Assembly: GCA_051027215.1 (NCBI GenBank)
Contig: JBPCXR010000086.1
Span: 1 to 64,000, forward strand
Length of the DNA: 64,000 bases
Reading direction: 5' to 3'
Source: CALHVX01 sp051027215
GTDB taxonomy: Bacteria > Pseudomonadota > Gammaproteobacteria > Pseudomonadales > Azotimanducaceae
The position numbers and the translations under genes were made by a program. The notes beneath the pieces are model-generated. The model did no database searches. It was not told where the DNA came from and saw nothing but the letters and a program-made list of their open reading frames with translations. Of this stretch, positions 61,874 to 64,000 are shown piece by piece. The first letter of the stretch is position 1; each line of letters opens with the position of its first letter.

Positions 61874-62631
61874 TAGATGTCGCTTCTTTCACCCGCTATG
61901 GCGCAACGGCAGCTGGGTTGTTTACGGTGCTTGCCGCCGGCGCTTTGCTGTTTGCGGAGCTGAACCGACCGGTCGAGCAAATTCGCATTGAAGGCCAATT
62001 GACCGGCGAAGAGCGACGCTTGATTGAACAAGCGCTTACCGGGCACGCCGACGCCCGTATCCTTACCGCGTCGTTGTCTAAGGTTGTAGCCGATGTCGAT
62101 GCGCTGGGATGGCCGCAGAATGTCACAGTGCGTCGGGATTGGCCGGACACGTTGGTGCTGCGGATCAATAAGCAGGGCGTGATTGCGCGTTGGAAGGGTG
62201 ATCAGTATCTAACCAGCAATGGCCGGGTGATCAATGAGGCCGATGTAACCGGCGAATTGCCAAGCATTGAAGTTGAGTCCATTTCCCCGGAAGTAGCGTT
62301 GTCCACTCTGCAGCAGCTAGACGAGCGCGCACGACTGCATGGGCTGCGAATCGCACAACTGCGACACAGCGCGGCCCAGGGTTGGTGGCTACATCAAGAC
62401 GACGGCGTTCGCGTGAACCTAGGGCGCGGCCATTCCAAAGCGGTGCTGTTGACTCGCTACCAGCGCTTTCTGCGGGTGCGATCGCAGCTGTCAGCAGAGC
62501 AGCGCTCCGGTGTCGAATACGCAGACGTGCGCTATGCCAATGGCGTGGCGCTCAAAGCTCGTAGTGCGGATGACCCCGCACTGCTGATCGGCCAAGCAGA
62601 ATCAACGAGGACGGTGATTGATGGGCGTTAG
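61870..62631 (+). CDS. ftsQ: Cell division protein FtsQ
   Basis: A 253-residue bitopic divisome protein. One membrane helix (about 15-35), a POTRA domain (about 37-108, from VEQIRIEGQLTGEERRLIEQAL to VTVRRDWPDTLVLRI) and the FtsQ beta domain follow. It overlaps murC directly (ATGA), with no ddl or murB gene between, unlike many relatives. Confidence 0.93.
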   Translation: MIDVASFTRYGATAAGLFTVLAAGALLFAELNRPVEQIRIEGQLTGEERRLIEQALTGHADARILTASLSKVVADVDALGWPQNVTVRRDWPDTLVLRINKQGVIARWKGDQYLTSNGRVINEADVTGELPSIEVESISPEVALSTLQQLDERARLHGLRIAQLRHSAAQGWWLHQDDGVRVNLGRGHSKAVLLTRYQRFLRVRSQLSAEQRSGVEYADVRYANGVALKARSADDPALLIGQAESTRTVIDGR

Positions 62632-63868
62632 AAACAAACGTTCAGGCGAAATGGACGGCCGCAAGATCGTTGGTCTGGATATTGGCACCAACAAGGTTGC
62701 AGCAATCGTCGGTGAAATCAACGCCGACAACGAACTGGAAATCATCGGCATTGGCACTCACAACTCGCGTGGACTTAAAAAGGGCGTGGTGGTGAATATC
62801 GAATCCACCGTGCAATCCATTCAGCGTGCGGTGGAAGAAGCGGAGTTGATGGCGGGTTGCCACATCGAGACCGTATACGCGGGCATTGCTGGCAGTCACA
62901 TACGCTCGCTCAATTCTCACGGCATCGTGGCGATTCGTGACCGGGAAGTGTACCCCCAAGACGTGGAGCGCGTGATCGACGCTGCTCAGGCGATGGCCAT
63001 TCCAGCAGACCAGAAGATTCTGCACATCCTGCCCCAAGAGTATGTGATCGACAGCCAGGAGGGTGTGAAGGAACCGCTAGGCATGAGCGGTGTTCGCTTA
63101 GAAGCGAAAGTGCACCTGGTGACTTGCGCCGTGAACGCGGCTCAGAACATCGAAAAGTGTATCGAGCGCTGCGGCTTGAACGTTCAGGATGTGATCTTGG
63201 AACAGCTTGCTTCCAGTTATTCCGTGCTCTCTGACGATGAGCGGGATCTCGGCGTGTGCTTGATCGATATCGGCGGCGGCACCACAGACATCGCGATATT
63301 CACCGATGGTGCGATTCGTCACACGGCAGTCATCCCGATCGCCGGGGATCAGGTGACCAACGACATCGCTATGGCCTTGCGCACACCCACGCAGAATGCC
63401 GAAGACATCAAAATCAAGTACGCCTGCGCGTTGACCCAACTCGCGCAGGCCGATGAGACCATCAAAGTGCCCGGTGTTGGGGATAAACCCGATCGCGAGT
63501 TATCGCGACAAGCGCTGGCAGAGGTCGTCGAACCACGCTACGACGAGCTTTTTACTTTGATTCAGTCGGAGTTGCGTCGCAGCGGGTTCGAAGACCTGAT
63601 CGCGGCCGGCGTCGTGCTGACCGGTGGTGCTGCCAAGATGGAAGGCGTGATCGATCTGGCGGAAGAGATTTTCCACATGCCCGTTAGCCTGGGTTCCCCG
63701 CACAACATTTCGGGGCTCAAAGACATCGTGCAAAACCCCATCTATGCCACCGGCGTAGGGCTGCTGCTCTACGGGCAGGAGCGGGAAGCGGAAAACCCAA
63801 ACAGCGTTAGAAACCATGGTGCTGGGCTTGGCGCTCGCATCAAACGCTGGTTTAGCGAAAATTTTTAG
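62621..63868 (+). CDS. ftsA: Cell division protein FtsA
   Basis: A 415-residue actin-like protein that tethers FtsZ to the membrane. Phosphate loops VGLDIGTNKVAAIVG and CLIDIGGGTTDIAI, the 1C-domain region HILPQEYVIDSQEGVKEPLGMSGVRLEAKVHLVT, and the C-terminal amphipathic membrane helix (GLGARIKRWFSENF) are all present. The ATG at 62621 is preferred to the TTG one codon earlier; it overlaps the end of ftsQ by 11 nt. Confidence 0.96.
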   Translation: MGVRNKRSGEMDGRKIVGLDIGTNKVAAIVGEINADNELEIIGIGTHNSRGLKKGVVVNIESTVQSIQRAVEEAELMAGCHIETVYAGIAGSHIRSLNSHGIVAIRDREVYPQDVERVIDAAQAMAIPADQKILHILPQEYVIDSQEGVKEPLGMSGVRLEAKVHLVTCAVNAAQNIEKCIERCGLNVQDVILEQLASSYSVLSDDERDLGVCLIDIGGGTTDIAIFTDGAIRHTAVIPIAGDQVTNDIAMALRTPTQNAEDIKIKYACALTQLAQADETIKVPGVGDKPDRELSRQALAEVVEPRYDELFTLIQSELRRSGFEDLIAAGVVLTGGAAKMEGVIDLAEEIFHMPVSLGSPHNISGLKDIVQNPIYATGVGLLLYGQEREAENPNSVRNHGAGLGARIKRWFSENF

Positions 63869-63953
63869 TGGCGTGAACCTGTTGTTCGACCCACTAAACA
63901 CAAACGACGAGGCGCTAATGCTTCGGAGTCACAACTCATGAAAGGAGAATGAG

Positions 63954-64000
63954 ATGTTTGAACTGGTAGACAGTGCCCCTCAAAGCGCAGTCATCAAAGT
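63954..64000 (+). CDS. ftsZ: Cell division protein FtsZ, first 15 codons
   Basis: A strong AAAGGAG at 63941-63947 precedes an ATG whose product begins MFELVDSAPQSAVIKV, the usual FtsZ N-terminus leading to the first strand of the tubulin fold. The gene is cut by the window end. Identity rests on this short start plus position after ftsA; the 85-bp ftsA-ftsZ gap contains no other clear element. Confidence 0.88.
   Translation, partial: MFELVDSAPQSAVIK

Overview
The window is chromosomal DNA of a Gram-negative gammaproteobacterium, and nearly all of it is core genome. The evidence is a diaminopimelate-type MurE (DNPR motif), Lpt and Mla outer-membrane lipid genes, a three-gene cytochrome bc1 complex, MreBCD and the dcw cell-division cluster. 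The order of conserved blocks is the one known from Pseudomonas: gatBAC, mreBCD-maf-rng-yhdP-tldD, darP/pmbA, PTS-Ntr/rpoN/lpt, mla-murA-hisGD, degS-zapE, rplM-rpsI, petABC-sspAB, dolP-yraN-lpoA-rsmI-rnpB, mraZ to ftsZ. I cannot place it to genus. No insertion sequence, prophage, CRISPR array or tRNA was seen.

Layout. 1-4060: accessory end with a CBS-pair protein behind a strongly folded leader, a membrane protein of unknown role, a divergent VOC/MarR pair around a palindromic operator candidate, a GNAT-like protein and an alpha/beta hydrolase. 4064-7288: gatB, gatA, gatC (minus). 7485-17526: mreBCD, maf, rng, yhdP, tldD (plus), almost all with overlapping junctions. 17706-22419: a membrane-anchored PQQ dehydrogenase with a C-terminal cytochrome c domain. 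Convergent to it is an operon of darP followed by an ExbB/MotA-like channel, an ExbD-like stator with an unusual periplasmic domain, and a third membrane protein. This insertion between tldD and pmbA is the least conventional part of the window. 22445-23830: pmbA, the TldD partner.

23854-32392 (minus): one long unit reading caxA, kdsC, lptC, lptA, lptB, rpoN, hpf, ptsN, rapZ, HPr, mgtE. It combines LPS synthesis and export with nitrogen-PTS signalling and Mg2+ uptake. 32597-39407 (plus): mlaFEDCB, ibaG, murA, hisG, hisD. degS/algW is convergent; zapE, rplM-rpsI and petABC-sspAB follow on the plus strand. 47011-50001 (minus): dolP, yraN, lpoA. rsmI and the RNase P RNA gene lead into the dcw cluster, which has a recognisable promoter and a triple MraZ box, then mraZ, rsmH, ftsL, ftsI, murE, mraY, murD, ftsW, murC, ftsQ, ftsA and the first codons of ftsZ.

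Several genes expected from this synteny are missing with tight junctions left behind: murF (murE-mraY), murG (ftsW-murC), ddl (murC-ftsQ), kdsD (caxA-kdsC), diaA/gmhA-like (yraN-dolP) and hisC (after hisD). The essential ones must lie elsewhere in the genome or be replaced. Other notable points are a probable ATT start for mreC, a 15-bp minisatellite in mlaC, an Asn-to-Gln change in the SXN motif of FtsI, and a hairpin that carries the stop codons of both hisD and degS.
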